Below are positions 1-12,023 of a stretch of 64,000 nucleotides of DNA, in pieces. The translations under genes and the position numbers were made by a program. The stretch comes from Gossypium raimondii. Lineage: Eukaryota; Streptophyta; Magnoliopsida; Malvales; Malvaceae. A model generated the notes under the pieces. It searched no databases and was not told where the DNA came from. It saw nothing but the letters and a program-made list of their open reading frames with translations. The stretch lies in NCBI RefSeq assembly GCF_025698545.1, contig NC_068574.1:41936014-42000013 (forward strand). The letters are read 5' to 3'. How positions within the stretch are numbered: position 1 is the stretch's first letter; every line of letters starts with the position of its first letter.

Positions 1-560
1 ACCCGACCCAATCGTCGAGTCTGAACAACGAAATATCACATTCATTGCTGGAGCAATTGAAATCACTCATTCCATAATAAATTTAAATCATACATTTAGA
101 CCCATAGCCATGTCGTGATTAATAGACCAATATCTCAACTATTAACTTATTTATTCATTGCATTTCATGCATCATCTATTCCAACTATATATATATTGGT
201 TCACATTCAGAGCATTATAGCCTTATTTGAATACTCACATAGTAGCATCAACACCAGACATATACATAGTACGAGCCATTATCAACTAACATATAAACCT
301 ATTTATTACACATCTCGAATGTTAGAATCAATCTCCAACTAAGCTTAATATAACATAAAATCTTATAGGTACATGCCGACCAAAAAAAAAAAGTTCACCA
401 ACTTGACGAGTACGGGATTTTCTGCTAAATACTGGTAACCACAAGTACACACAATTGAACCTAACTTGTGCATGGAAAAAAGAAATTGAACACTAAGTAA
501 TCAAATCAGTGGCATTCTATAACTAATATTATAACATGATATAAATTATGCAAGGACATA
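1..560 (-). repeat. Diverged gypsy-type LTR remnant
   Basis: No gene is visible. The stretch near 365-500 has the same order of short blocks as the chromovirus LTR at 30490-30640: an 'aggtacatgccgac' block, then a 'gggat' block, then a block like 'cactaagtaa...cagtgg'. I read it as an old minus-orientation LTR copy, heavily decayed. The match is by eye and weak. Confidence 0.4.
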
Positions 561-2620
561 AATAAAATAAAAATCAAAGGGTCGTCAGCAGTTTAATATG
601 TTACATTATATTATAAGAACATAATCCTTTAATATCGCATTTATAGTATACCGACTGGTTGTCACATATTCGTCTTCAAATTACTGACTTGCAAACTCCG
701 AAATTCAATTAAACATTGAATAATTGCTTACATTCACATACATCATGCTTTGCAAACAGAAATCAGGCTTAAAATCTAAATTTAAGCAGGGAATTAATTG
801 TTGTAGGAAATTAAATGTTGCATCCAGCATTTTGGACCGCAAAAATCCCTTACAGACAGAATCAATATTTTCCTTCATCTAACACAGAAGCTCATAACAT
901 TTAAAATAAGAGAATAAATGTGTTGAATTTCCAGCATTCAATTCGGCTGAAACTTATACAGTTCAATTTTGTAAAACTTAAATTATGCTTTAGACAACAA
1001 CAAATCTTCAACATTACAAGACATTAAATCAGCTTAATATTATCATATTCAGATCGTTTATTAGCCCCATCCGGACAACCTAATTAACACAATATGACAA
1101 CATAGCAACATCACAATTGGACAGTGAAATCGACACATTTGAAAGCTTAATTAACCAAATAAAACATCATAAATGAGAACACATAAATCTTCTCATTGAC
1201 AATAAAATATCACAGACAAATTAAATGGAGCATTGAACCAACATGAAAAAATTTAGGTGTGTAAGTAGTTTTGAACAAGCATTTATGCACCTATAATACA
1301 AGCATAAAAAATCGACATATTATAGTGCCCATAATTCTATTTTTGTACATAATTAACCAAGCTTTGGTCAACTTTAAATCTTTAACAAGACAAGCCCTTC
1401 TAATTCGGTAAAACATGGTAAACATGTCCTGTTTTGGATAGAAATGAAACTGACATTATACCAATAGTTTTCAACTGATGACAAAATCATCTTAACCTAA
1501 CTAACCAGCCTCGATCCATTTACATTCAGACAAATAAAATGTAACATTATGCCCTTTAATAGAAAAATAAAAGGGGTTGCACCAAATCAAATAGCAACGG
1601 AAATTTCTCAACTTGGATATCAATCAGGCCGTTTCAATTTGGACAACAACAAAACTTTAGACACAAGAAATCAATGAAGTTAAAAGCTCAGTTTTAATTT
1701 ACCCTCATTATATCTACATTAGGATAGCATTTAACACATTGAATCATCCATGCAATTATACATTAAATTTGTTCGGAATTTAGACAACATAAATACAACC
1801 AACCAAGAATTTGCTATTTAGAACCTTAATTCTTCCTTAACATTTAATATGTCTAAATTTAACATAAAAAATTCAGGATTTAAATCCTCATGTAACCATA
1901 CAATTGCATCACAAACATTTAATTCAACAAGATACATTTACGATAAGGTTAAACATTTAAAACAAAAAGAATTAAATAATGAAATTTCAGCATTCGAACA
2001 TCAATTAACCATTCCAATTAATAACCAATACTTCCTTTATTTTAATAGCAATAGTAGCCTAAAATACCACATCATATGACACCAGCAACTACTTGCTTAA
2101 AAAAATAAAACAACAATTTAATTGACATTCAGACTGCAACAATTTTCTTTATTTTGAACAACAACTGTAAACTAATTTTGCCACACATTACCATACAATC
2201 AAATAAAGTTTCCATGCTAAAATGACAAGCATTCAAACAACAATTTCATCCGTAACTTATGCAATTATTCAAGTTTTTTCTCACTTCTAATTGCAACACT
2301 TCGGTAAAAATTTAATTTTTTTTTCAGGCTACTAAACTTGCTAAACAGTCTAAAGCCGAATATCACCTGCATTAAATATATATATCTTAAACTTAAAAAT
2401 TCTACAAAGTTCATTTAAAGAACTTACATGCAGCAGAAAATTCTAATAACCCATGGAATTTATGAAACACAAAAATAAATCTCAATGATTTACTAGAAAT
2501 TTTCCCTTAAATTGAGTCTAGCTTCTGAAATTATACAATTTGGTGAAAAAGAATTTTTCACTTGAAAGTCACTGCCATGTTAAACAATCGGAGCCAACTT
2601 ACCTAAAAAGAGTGTTGAGT
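561..2620. other. AT-rich gene-poor stretch
   Basis: The sequence is about three quarters A/T. It has no ORF with recognisable protein similarity, no tRNA and no clear repeat boundary. It may be the continuation of decayed LTR or intergenic DNA. Confidence 0.5.
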
Positions 2621-3414
2621 GCTAAAATATGATCCACCATCCTTTGAGAAAAACCGATGATAACCACTGATAATTCCACGAACCATCTTCACTTATTGTA
2701 TCAAAAATACGTGTCAATTCCACTAGAGGTTCTTGACTAATGTAATAATGTTTCAAAATGATTGAATCTTCTAACAATGTGTCATTCTAGAAATTTACCG
2801 CACTTCCATCAAGGACGGACCAAATAAGACCTTTTTTAACATCCTCCCAAATGTTCGCAATAAATCTCCAAATGTACGAACAATTGCTCCGAATAATGCT
2901 AAATAGAAGAATTCCATGGACATTATATTTATTCTTCAATACTTGAACCCACATCACCTCAGTCTTGGTAATCAAATTAGACCCCAACTTTAGAAGAAAT
3001 AACTTGTCTTGATCTTATAAGAGCCTAATCTCGAGACCTCCGTTAACCATAGGTTTACAACATGCATCCCAATTCACAAAAGACAGTTTCCTGCTTGAAG
3101 GTGACAATCCCTACAAAACCATTCTAGCTTGCTTTCAATTTCATTGCAGATCGTTAAAGGAATACGAGACATGGCCACAAAAAAGTTTAGTATCGTTAGT
3201 AGCACTAACTTAACTAAAGTAAGTCGATCCGCTAGAGACAACTTTCGAGCATCCCAACCATTTAACCCAACTACAAAATCTATCTAGCACGAACTGGAAT
3301 GCAGATAACCCAACTTTATCATGAAAAAGAAGTACTCCAAGGTACTTTCCAAGATTATTCACCTTGGTAAAGCCAAGTTTAGCACAAATACTTGTTGAAA
3401 CCTCCTCAGAAACA

Positions 3415-3723
3415 TTACTTGAAAAAAATACCAGTGTCTTTGTTTTTTAACTCGATGTCCAGAGAAATGATGAAAAGTATGTAAGACTTGTTTAAGGCAG
3501 TTTGCTCTTTTATTGTTAGCTCTGAAAAAAGATAATCAAATGTGGCGAAGAAAAGGTGAGATAGAGGTAGACCTCTACGAGATAGCATCAAAGGTTCCCA
3601 AGTTCCCTCAGAAATAGTAACTTCAATCAAATGACTTACTTGTTCCATATCCAACACTAAGAGATAGGGAGAAAGAGGATCTCCTTGTCTAACCCCTCTA
3701 GTTGGGAAAAATGTTTTCGACAA
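3415..3723 (-). pseudogene. LINE reverse transcriptase palm fragment
   Basis: The frame carries the L1-family RT block RGVRQGDPLSPYLLVL followed by a W-P-L-LSR-LSHLFFA block. In working plant L1 RTs the last block continues FADD; here it reads FATFDYL, which removes the catalytic aspartate pair. The frame then drifts into unrelated residues. It is separated by stops from the upstream RT part at 4001-4387. It is a remnant and cannot encode an active enzyme. Confidence 0.75.
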
Positions 3724-4000
3724 CGCCCTATTCTACATGAGTTGCATAGATGGTGATGAAACAAAATTCATGATAATTTGGACTAGAGATTCTAAAAAAC
3801 CAACATTATACAAAGTATCTCGCAGAAAATCCCAACGAACACGGTCACATGCTTTCTCCAAATCTATCTTAATTCCCATCCAACATATCCCGCTTTCTGT
3901 TTGTTTCATTAAATGAACTACCTCTTGAGCAATTATGATATTGTCCGTAATACTTTTGGAAGCAACGAAACTTGCCTGATTCTGCTAAACCATGTTTGCA

Positions 4001-4387
4001 TCATATGTTGCAATCGGATGATGATCGTTTTAGTGATAATCTTGTAAAGAACAGAGTAAAGACTAATAGGTATGTACTAATTAATAATCTCAACAACCCT
4101 GCTTTTAGGGATGAGAACCAAAATTGTCCTGCTAAGATTTTGGTCCAAAGGACCTCCCATAAATACTTCACCATTTTATAAACATCATCCGCCACAATAT
4201 TCCAATTAGCTTGATAAAACTTTGCATGAAAATCATCTACTCCAAGAGCCTTAAGAGGTGCCATACTAAATACCGAATGTCTAACTTCATCCATTGTAAC
4301 CCCGATAGTCAGAGCATTGATGCATCTATCTTGCAGCTTTGGGAATCGTCCCTTTATGGGAAAACACCTAATCGAGTATCGATCCAT
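4001..4387 (-). pseudogene. LINE reverse transcriptase N-terminal fragment
   Basis: The frame encodes the start of an L1 RT domain, with a TMDEVRHSVFSMAPLKALGVDDFHAKFYQ block (typical form: MAPLKAPGPDGFH). Stops separate it from the linker upstream (4505-4690) and the palm downstream (3415-3723). It belongs to the degraded LINE spanning about 2630-4750. Confidence 0.75.
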
Positions 4388-4920
4388 AGTATATAAATTA
4401 GGAAACTACTCAACTGCATGTCTTTTATGAATTTCCTCATCATAGCACCAGCTATAATTCTCAATTTTTAGTGCATCAATGTTGTTCTGCTTTCACCACT
4501 TCAAAGTTCGAGAGTAAAAAAAAACTTTGTATTCTTATCACCACTAGCAAGCCATTCACTTTTAGACTTTTGAAACCAAAACATTTCTTATTGATTAAGG
4601 ATGTTTTCGATTTCCAAACGGACCTCAACTTCCCTCTTTCGAAGACACATCAAGTCACACTGTTTCAAAGCCTGTTGAATCCTCTTTAATTCCCTAATAT
4701 ATCTATATTTTCAAAAAATATATTCCCAAAATTGAGTACCTTCCTCCTTCATGGCTGCATTGTCATAAATATCGAAGTTGTCAAACTGTACCTTTCTTCT
4801 GAGCTCCTCATTCAATTTTAAGAGTTCTTGATGGAACATTTATTACTGCTTGAACCTCACGTTCTGTATAGCCATTTGCTCCTTCATCAATCTTATTTGC
4901 TCCTGAAGAGTGAGAAACTA

Positions 4921-5148
4921 TTACAGTGATGCTTCTTGACAAGAAAAAAATGGTAACCCCTGGCCAGAAGGAAAATTTAGGTCAAAGGAGTTCGAGACCC
5001 TTGTGCGGGCTGCGTTACCCAAATTTTCCGGTTGGTTAGTAAACCATCCGACAAACAGATCTATCTCAATGGGTTGGCCACCTACACTTGAAGCTCCAGG
5101 TTGTCCTGATGAAAAGTTGACGAGGAAATTTTCATCAAGGTGAGCCAT
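4921..5148 (-). CDS. Unrecognised ORF, doubtful
   Basis: A 75-residue frame on the minus strand begins MAHLDENFLVNF and is rich in G, S and P. It lies just upstream (5' side) of the LINE fragment but does not look like an L1 endonuclease or linker. It could be the first part of a retroelement gag following an LTR near 5160-5530. No homology is recognised, so treat it as probably not a host gene. Confidence 0.2.
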   Translation of the reverse strand: MAHLDENFLVNFSSGQPGASSVGGQPIEIDLFVGWFTNQPENLGNAARTRVSNSFDLNFPSGQGLPFFSCQEASL

Positions 5149-6320
5149 TGTGGTTATTACAAAATAAAAGCAAATATAATGGTCAGAAGTCTGTCCACGT
5201 TCACTGTACCAAATTATTGAGTATTTTGATGTGTTCTAATGATGGGGGGAATCGAGTATTTATAAGATACAATTACTGTTAATCGAAATGACGTCCTAGG
5301 TAGGCTTCATGCATGCTGACACACATATTGTCCCAGACCTAACACGTGTTCGCCGGTCAATTCGCTTGACTTTGCATCCTTTACCTACAAACACCCAAGA
5401 ACATGCGAACTTGGCTTGTGAGTCCTCCCCATGAGCCCTGCTTTCGAGCCCTTAATGTATCCACCTTGTAGGGCCAGGCTTGGGTCGCGGGTCAACATTT
5501 CAGATTATATTCAGGTTTTAGTTCGGTAATGAGAAGTACCATAACAATTATAGCTATCTTTTTCTCTTTTTTTTCCTTTAAATAAATTATTATTAAAAAA
5601 CAAGACTTCATATATTTTTTAAATTCTAAATTTCCTAAGATTTGTGGCAAAATAAGTATAAAGATATATTATTTTAAATTCTTAATACAATTAAAATTCA
5701 TTAAACAAGAAATTATGTCAATAAAAATATTAATTTCAACTATTAAAATTTGAAATACGATATAAAGAAAAGTTAAATTTCAATAATATTTATTAATTAC
5801 AATTTATACTCAATAAAAAGCGTTAATTTTGTTTTGAAAAAAAACCTGGCTTGTAGTTTTATTCAAATAAGAAAAAAAAGAAAAAAAAACAAAGTAAAAC
5901 AAAACCTAAACTAGAAATAATGACCTATTAAAAAACCTAGTCCGCTCTAAAATCCTAAAGCTTAAACAATCCCAAACCCTAAAAAACATCTATTTTAAAC
6001 AAAACCCTAAAGAAACTACCCTACATCAGTCTCCATTTCTAACTATCCCTCATCTTCTTCAAAAATTTATCGCTTCAAACTCCGAAAGATAACCGTAAAC
6101 CACGTCGAACTCTCATCTGATCCAAGGTATCTCTAAAATAAACGATTTTACTCGCTATCTTGGTTGCTCTTTTACTAAAGCAACTTTGGATCTGAAATAC
6201 CTTTCCATTTCTCTGTCATTTTCTTCTCTTAAAAAACTGAAATACTCTTTCTTCAACCTCTTAGATATATTGTTTCCTTGTATTCAAATCTGTAAAGTTC
6301 CTTGGATTTTACAACAATCC
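5149..6320. other. Gene-less interval between two LINE fragments
   Basis: 5160-5530 is less AT-rich than its surroundings and looks repeat-derived, possibly part of an LTR, but no termini are visible. 5560-5900 is very AT-rich with poly-A runs. 5930-6010 has several 'aaaccctaaa'-like strings, too irregular for a telomeric array. 6010-6320 may hold the 3' tail of the downstream LINE. No gene is supported. Confidence 0.4.
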
Positions 6321-6322
6321 CT

Positions 6323-6800
6323 TCAATTACCTCCCCTTCCACCTTGTCTGTCAACCTCAACGACCCTAACTATCGAATTGGAAAGGCTAGAAGCCAAATA
6401 AGTATTCACGCACTCAATTAAACCTTCATTTGCAAGTATATGAGCCACTTTATTTGTTTGTCTCCCTGCATGCTCAAATCTAAAAATAACAAAGTTGCTT
6501 AGCATCTGAAATATAAGCCCTGATTTCAAATCTATCATCTTCCTCACTTAGTATTTTTTTTAATAATAGCTAACGCGTCTCCTTCAACTTCAACTCTTAA
6601 AAAGTCTGACTCTGCTCCGAATCTAATCACCTAGACGCATACAAGTGCCTCTGCTGCAAACATCGTTAGTATGTGACCATTATTGTAAGATTTTACTTTT
6701 AAAACATGACTAAAAGAATTTCTAATGATGATTCTTGTACATTACTTTTTATTTTGTTTATCAAATGCAGTATCAAAGTTGATTTTAACATTCGTACCCT
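6323..6800 (-). pseudogene. LINE RNase H-like domain remnant
   Basis: Two frames on the minus strand together resemble the RNase H (RVT_3-type) tail of plant L1 elements. The upstream part (about 6560-6800) has KINFDTAFD, FAAEAL and VEVEGDA-like blocks. The downstream frame (6323-6547) has a FRFEHAGRQTNKVAHILANEG block, matching the usual 'REGNRVAHxLA' ending. An in-frame stop follows FDKQNKK. It is the last domain of the LINE and directly follows the zinc-binding region. Confidence 0.7.
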
Positions 6801-6810
6801 CTAGAGGATT

Positions 6811-7260
6811 CTAGTGTTCCTTTGCCACTATGTTGACAGATGCTTTCTTGTTAACTCCTTCTATCTCCCGCAAATATTCTATAATGAATTGCACCAAACT
6901 TGCCTCTGATTGTATCTTATTTTCATCAACCACTTTATTTATGGTCGTCCATAATCCCCAAATTGCACACACTATTGTTTTAATTTGATGATTAGATTCT
7001 TTTTTGAATAAAACCTGCATCCAATCCTTATAATGTAATTGATCTTGCTCTAGGGTCCACCTGATACCTAATATGTACCAAACATCAGCTGCAAATGGGC
7101 AGTCTCGAAACACATGATCAGTGGTTTCAGTACTGTTTAAGCATCTCGAACAGTTTGCTGCATTCCTTAGTCTGCATTGATATAGATTAGAGAAAGTAGA
7201 AAGAAAATTATTTAGAGTTTTCCATACCATGATTTTTGTTTTTGAAGGCAATTCAACCAT
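6811..7260 (-). pseudogene. LINE post-RT zinc-binding region (zf-RVT-like)
   Basis: The 149-residue frame has the zf-RVT signature: PSKTKIMVWK, then CRLRNAANCSRC, then TTDHVFRDCPFAADVW. The C..C and H..C residues of the presumed zinc site are all present. It is separated from the RT by a frame change near 7260 and continues toward the RNase H remnant. It is part of the LINE, not a host gene. Confidence 0.8.
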
Positions 7261-7560
7261 TCATAGCTTTTTGTACATGGTTTTGTAATAATTTTGGTTT
7301 GGTTGTAAATTTGTTGATCTATTAGTTTGTATTAAATTTTTGTAAGTTCCCCAACCTTGCGTGCATAAAGCCTGAATTTGGATAGTATTTAGCTTAATTG
7401 ACATTGCTAACAACGAATATGGGTAATAAATTAAATGCCAACCTTGTTTTGCTAACAATGCCACATTAAACTTTGATAAACATCTAAATCCCATTCCTCC
7501 ATCTTCTTTTAACTCCCCAAGCTTCCTTCAATCACACCAATGGATTCCACATTTATCATG

Positions 7561-8884
7561 TCATTTTTGCCACCAAAATCGACTCATAATGTTTTCCAAT
7601 TCCTCACAAAACAACTTCAATAACAAAAAACATGCCATAGAGTAAGTAGGAATTACCTCTAATACTGCTTTTATGAACACTTTCTTACCCCCAATTGATA
7701 AGAATCTTGTACTCCACCCTTTAACTTTGCTATTTATCCTATCTTTTAGGAGTTGGAAAGTTATTTTTTTATCCCTCCTTACCATGTTTGGAAGTCCCAA
7801 ATATTTCTCTGGATTTCTTGAGGTTCGGACTTCCAAAATGCTTGCTATTTGCTCCATTGTTTGCTCTGAAATGTTTGACCTAAAGTATGCTAGTGACTTA
7901 TCAAAGTTTATGCATTGGCTGAAACAAATTTCATATTCTCGTAAAATGGTCTTAAGGTTATGGGCTCCCCTTTCTATGGCATCCCCAAATAAAATGCAAT
8001 CATCCGCGAAAAGAAGATGCGTAATAGTAGGCATACCTTTGCCACTTTAATAGTACTTTCTCGTGCTACTAACCTCATCAATGATGACAAGCCTTCACTA
8101 CAAATTAAGAACAAATAGGGGCTTAAGGGATCACCTTAACACAACCCCCTCATTGGTTTGGAACTCTCGCCTATCTCACCATTCAAACATACCAAATAAT
8201 TTGGTGATGTTACACACCGCATAATTAAGGACACAAAGGCTTCTGTGAATCCCATCTTCTGCATAACTTTTTTTTTCTAAAAAAGACCACTCCACCCTAT
8301 CATACGCCTTGCTTATGTCCAGTTTTAGAGGTAAACTTCCATGTTGGCGCATTCTTTTTTATTTTAGAGAATGCATTAATTCATATGCTAATAGAACATT
8401 ATCCGTAATTAGTCTACCTTGCACAAAAGCGCTTTGGGCTTTATCGATACATACGTTCAATACTCTTTGGAGTCGATTAGCTACCATCTTTGATATAATC
8501 TTGTAAATCATAGGCTAATAGGGCGAAAATTCTTGAGGTGGGTTGGACTTGCTACTTTAAGTAGGAGAACAATATTCGTCAAATTAATCTCATCAACCAT
8601 ATCTTCGTTATTTAAATTGTTTAGACAAAAATCTCTAATCTCTTGCTCAACAACATGACAATACTTTTAGAAAAATAGTGTTGGGAATCCATCACACCCA
8701 GAAGCTTTGATTGGTCCCATGCTTTTAAGAGCAAGAATAATGTCTTCCCTAGTAAATCTTTGGTTAGGTCTTTGTTCATACTATTCGAAATGTATGCCTT
8801 AATTCCACATAATATGTACTCAGGATTACTGACTCCTCCTGATGAAGACAAGTTTTCCAAATATCTCTTTGCCACCTCCGTCAT
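7561..8884 (-). pseudogene. LINE reverse transcriptase, broken frames
   Basis: Two frames cover the RT. 8621-8884 is the N-terminal side. 7561-8034 is the C-terminal palm/thumb side, with LLFADDCILFG (catalytic FADD kept), YLGLP, and the plant L1 block KGWSTRFLSIGGKKVFIKAVLEVIPTYSMACF. Stops and a frameshift around 8040-8620 break the domain, so no complete RT can be made. The conserved FADD suggests this copy decayed later than the LINE at 2630-4750, whose catalytic site is gone. Confidence 0.85.
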
Positions 8885-9424
8885 TGCTCTTTTGTCTGTA
8901 GTTATTTGTCCCCGTTCATTCTCAAGCTCCTCTACATGATTTGCTCTTCTTCAATAGGATACACAATTGTGAAAAAAATTTTATTTTTATCTCCTTTTAA
9001 CCAATTCATCCTTGCTCGTTGCTCCCAGTACCTTTTTTCTTTCTCAATATCCATATTTAAATAAATTTTAGCATCAATTAATTCTTCCAAATTCTCATTC
9101 GTCCTTTCCATTCCATCTCGTTCCTCAATTCGAACAAGTAACTTTCTAGACAGTCCTCTCTGTAATTTTTTATTCCCATTTCCCATCTTTGTAATCCTTT
9201 CCCTACTACTTCTAATTTCTCCATCACCCTTACTCTACTCATCACCCATAACCTTTTCACTTCCTCCTCACAAGATGTCTCCATGGTCCACAATGCTTCA
9301 AATCTAAAGCCTTCCCTTCTTTTGCTCATCCCCTCTTGTTTAGTTTGAAAAAACAAATGACAATGGTCAAAAAAAGAATAAGACAAATGTCAAATTGTAT
9401 ATTCAGGAAATAAATCGATCCATT

Positions 9425-10036
9425 CTATATTTTCAACCCCTCTGTCAAGTCATTCTTTAATATATGTTTTAGGAAGGTTACCTCGTTCCACGTAAACCAC
9501 CTACCAATATATCCCACATCCTCCAGTCGACAATCATTTAGAGCTATCCTAAATTCTTCCATATGTCCTTCATCCTTTGGTAAACCCCCTTCCTTTTCAA
9601 AAGAAAATAAAATCTCATTAAAATCGCCACAACCCAACCATGGTGTAACTTATTCTCTACCCAATCTCTTTAATATGTTCCATGCCTCACTTCTTCCACG
9701 AGCCTCCGGTGCTCCATAAACTCAAGTCAGTCACCAAGTTGATCTAACTTAACTATCCTCAATATTAACATCAATGTGATTATTTGAAAAACTCTTCAAG
9801 CTTACCGATACCTCGCTTTTCTATCCAAGGCTTAACCCACTTCTTGTTCCAATTGTCGCTACATCTATCCCACAATGAAACCCACATCGTCGTCTAACTC
9901 TTTCCATCCGAAAGTTGTCTCATTTAGTCTCCATAAAGAAGACAACCTGAGGATTATACAGCTTCAGCATGTCCTGAAGTCTTTTAATGCCCTGTGGAGT
10001 CCCCAATCGACGGACGTTCTAATTTAAGATTTTCAT
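9425..10036 (-). pseudogene. LINE AP-endonuclease domain, broken
   Basis: The minus-strand ATG at 10036 opens MKILN followed by a stop, then NVRRLGTPQGIKRLQDML and VVFFMETK. This is the start of a plant L1 exonuclease-endonuclease-phosphatase domain with stops in the metal-binding start and after METK. The 9425-9637 frame continues with GCGDFNEILF (the conserved GDFN motif) and RWFTWNE. The gap between them also has stops. In an active element the domain nicks target DNA to prime reverse transcription; this one cannot be made whole. Confidence 0.75.
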
Positions 10037-10380
10037 TGCGTTCGATCGGCTTGCCTGTTGGCAGTCCCTGATATCTATTTTTTTCAAATTGTTCCTCTCT
10101 GTTCTCCTTATCCAACCTCCCTTGCATGCAAACATTGACCTTGTACTTGACAACTCAACCTATGTCTCTTCTTCCCTTCACCATTCTCTAATGATATCTC
10201 TTCATTATTCTCATCCATATCCTCTTTATCCTCCTCACTTAAACATATTACCCCTTTTCCTTTATCTTGCCTCTTCTTACCCTCCAAATTAAACCCTAAA
10301 GTATGGTTAATGAATCCCAAATTATATCGTGTATCGAAGCTATTTATCCCTTTGCCACTATTCTGAACGTCTTCCTCACC

Positions 10381-10849
10381 AGCAATTTTAAATATTTTAA
10401 AAATTTATTAAACAACATAATTTTTATTACTTAATTACAATTAATAAATTTAAATATTTCACAATTAATAAAATGACATTATAAATTATAATATCTATCC
10501 GTTGTAATATTTTATAATTTGTTATTCACATTATATTAAAAATTATAATATCTCCATCCATATCATGCTTTCAATTTAAAGAAATTATTATGTCATATAA
10601 CAATGACTAAAATAACAACCCTATATGTTTTGCTTCTCTATACAAAAATAACAAATAATTAACTCTCTACTAAATAAGACTACTTCTACTTTCTCTTAAA
10701 TGTTTTCTTTGTAATATGAAGGAGAAACAAAATATTTTATATACAATTTTCTTTAACTATTTGTTAAAGTACTGCATCATTAACATAAGAAAATATACAT
10801 GTTTCATCATAAGTTCTGACTATATTACTCTTTTTGTCACAATATTTAA
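10381..10849. other. AT-rich gene-less stretch
   Basis: No coding frame, tRNA or repeat boundary is recognised. It lies between the 5' end of the LINE and a SINE-like copy. Confidence 0.5.
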
Positions 10850-10972
10850 ATTTACTTATAGTCTTTCTCCAACCCATAAATAGGAGGATAATATGCTCTA
10901 ATGCACTCGAACCCCCATGTCCTTTTGTATTGACAACAATGCCCATGTCAATTGAGTTAAGACTCAATCAAC
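10850..10972 (-). mobile_element. SINE-like repeat, family A, copy 1
   Basis: Read on the minus strand it has an RNA polymerase III A-box-like string (TTAACTCAATTGAC) near the 5' end. A B-box-like string (GGTTCGAGTG) lies roughly 45 nt later, followed by a conserved tail (ATTATCCTCCTATTTATGGG). The same module occurs at 14513-14625 and, split, at 50695-50770 with 53405-53444. Copy number, orientation freedom and Pol III boxes suggest a tRNA-derived SINE. Confidence 0.6.
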
Positions 10973-12023
10973 CAAGAAAAATATATTTTTTAATTTACAA
11001 TAGGGTGATTAATATTACACACATATAGGGACCAAAACTAACATTTCAATTACAATTTTAATTGTATATGAGTAAAGCTGGCAAAACAATCTTGTGTTCG
11101 AAAGTTTGCTCATGTCAATTGGAGCCCGTAACAATCCAAGTTCAAGAAAGCCTGAGTTCAAAAAACCCGAGTTCAAAAAAGTCCGAGTCTATAAGAATTT
11201 AAGTTTGAGACTGATTTGACCCGAGCTCGAGATAAATCTAACCTAAAACCCGAAAAAGCATGAATTTATAGTTCAATAGTCGTAATATGCATTAATAATT
11301 AATATAATTTTATAATATTACTTAAAATAAAAATAAATGATAATTATTTATTTTATGAAAATGTGTTGATAAGAATTACAAATTCATATTAAAATTTTAG
11401 TAATAAAAAAGTAATTATAATAATTTTTATGTTAAATATAAAGTGAAATATTTTTTATAAATATTAGTTGAATATAAATTTATTTTAATAATATAATTAT
11501 ATATGTATAATAAATATATAAAATTAATAATTATTAAACTCTATAAATTTTAAATTTAAAGATAATATAAAATATATAATGTGATAATATATTAATTTAA
11601 TAATATAATAAATAGTGTTATACTTATCACAAATGATAAATTATGAAATATTAATAACGATTTAATTTTAAAGGTTTAAGAATTTAGGTTTTAGTTTTTC
11701 TTTTCCTTTTATGATTTGGTAATTTAGATTTTATTTTTATCGATTAATGTTTAATTTTTATTAATATTATTATCTTTATAATAACCTTTTAATTTAGAAT
11801 GAGTTTATATATATATATATATATATATATTTAGGTTGGGTTTTAATAAAGTTCAAATAAGACTTGGGTTTGGGTTTGGTTGGTATTGGGTTAGAGTTTA
11901 GATTTAAATATAAATTATATTTAATAGGTGTAAAGTCGGTTAACTTGATTTAAATGGTTTTGGATTTCAAAATCAAACCGAATCGACAACATTAAATCAA
12001 TCGATTACCTAACCAACCTTAAT
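10973..12023. other. AT-rich spacer with an (AT)n run
   Basis: No gene is visible. A dinucleotide AT microsatellite lies at about 11806-11830. The end of the interval (about 11940-12020) resembles part of the 470-bp repeat that follows, so a decayed extra unit may start here. Confidence 0.5.

Larger units (their letters stand above)
2630..4750 (-). mobile_element. LINE (L1-type) fragment, degraded
   Basis: Broken reading frames on the minus strand follow the order of a plant L1 ORF2. The interdomain linker is around 4505-4690 (WLASGDKNTKFF is readable). The RT N-terminal part is at 4001-4387 (SMAPLKALGVDDFHAKF). The RT palm is at 3415-3723 (RGVRQGDPLSPYLLVL, LSHLFFA). A post-RT zinc-binding-like part is at 2787-2987. 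The usual FADD catalytic stretch reads FATFD, so the active site is lost. No endonuclease part is seen, so it is 5'-truncated or deleted. The 3' end near 2630 is not sharply defined and no target duplication was found. Confidence 0.75.
6320..10380 (-). mobile_element. LINE (L1-type) with RNase H, inactivated
   Basis: Read on the minus strand from 10380 down, the order is that of a plant L1. An acidic/basic ORF1 tail lies at 10108-10320. The AP-endonuclease starts at an ATG at 10036, followed by a stop where the WNVRGLG tryptophan should be. More endonuclease follows at 9425-9637 (GDFNEI), then a coiled linker at 8932-9386. The RT is at 7561-8884 and keeps FADD. A zinc-binding post-RT region is at 6811-7260 and an RNase H-like tail at 6323-6800. 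Many stops and frameshifts interrupt it. Plant L1 elements that gained an RNase H domain are an established lineage. No poly-A tail or target duplication was identified with confidence. Confidence 0.85.

Noticed and set aside
5930..6010. 'aaaccctaaa' strings as interstitial telomere repeats
   Set aside because: The units are few, irregular and mixed with unrelated bases; no consecutive CCCTAAA array is present.
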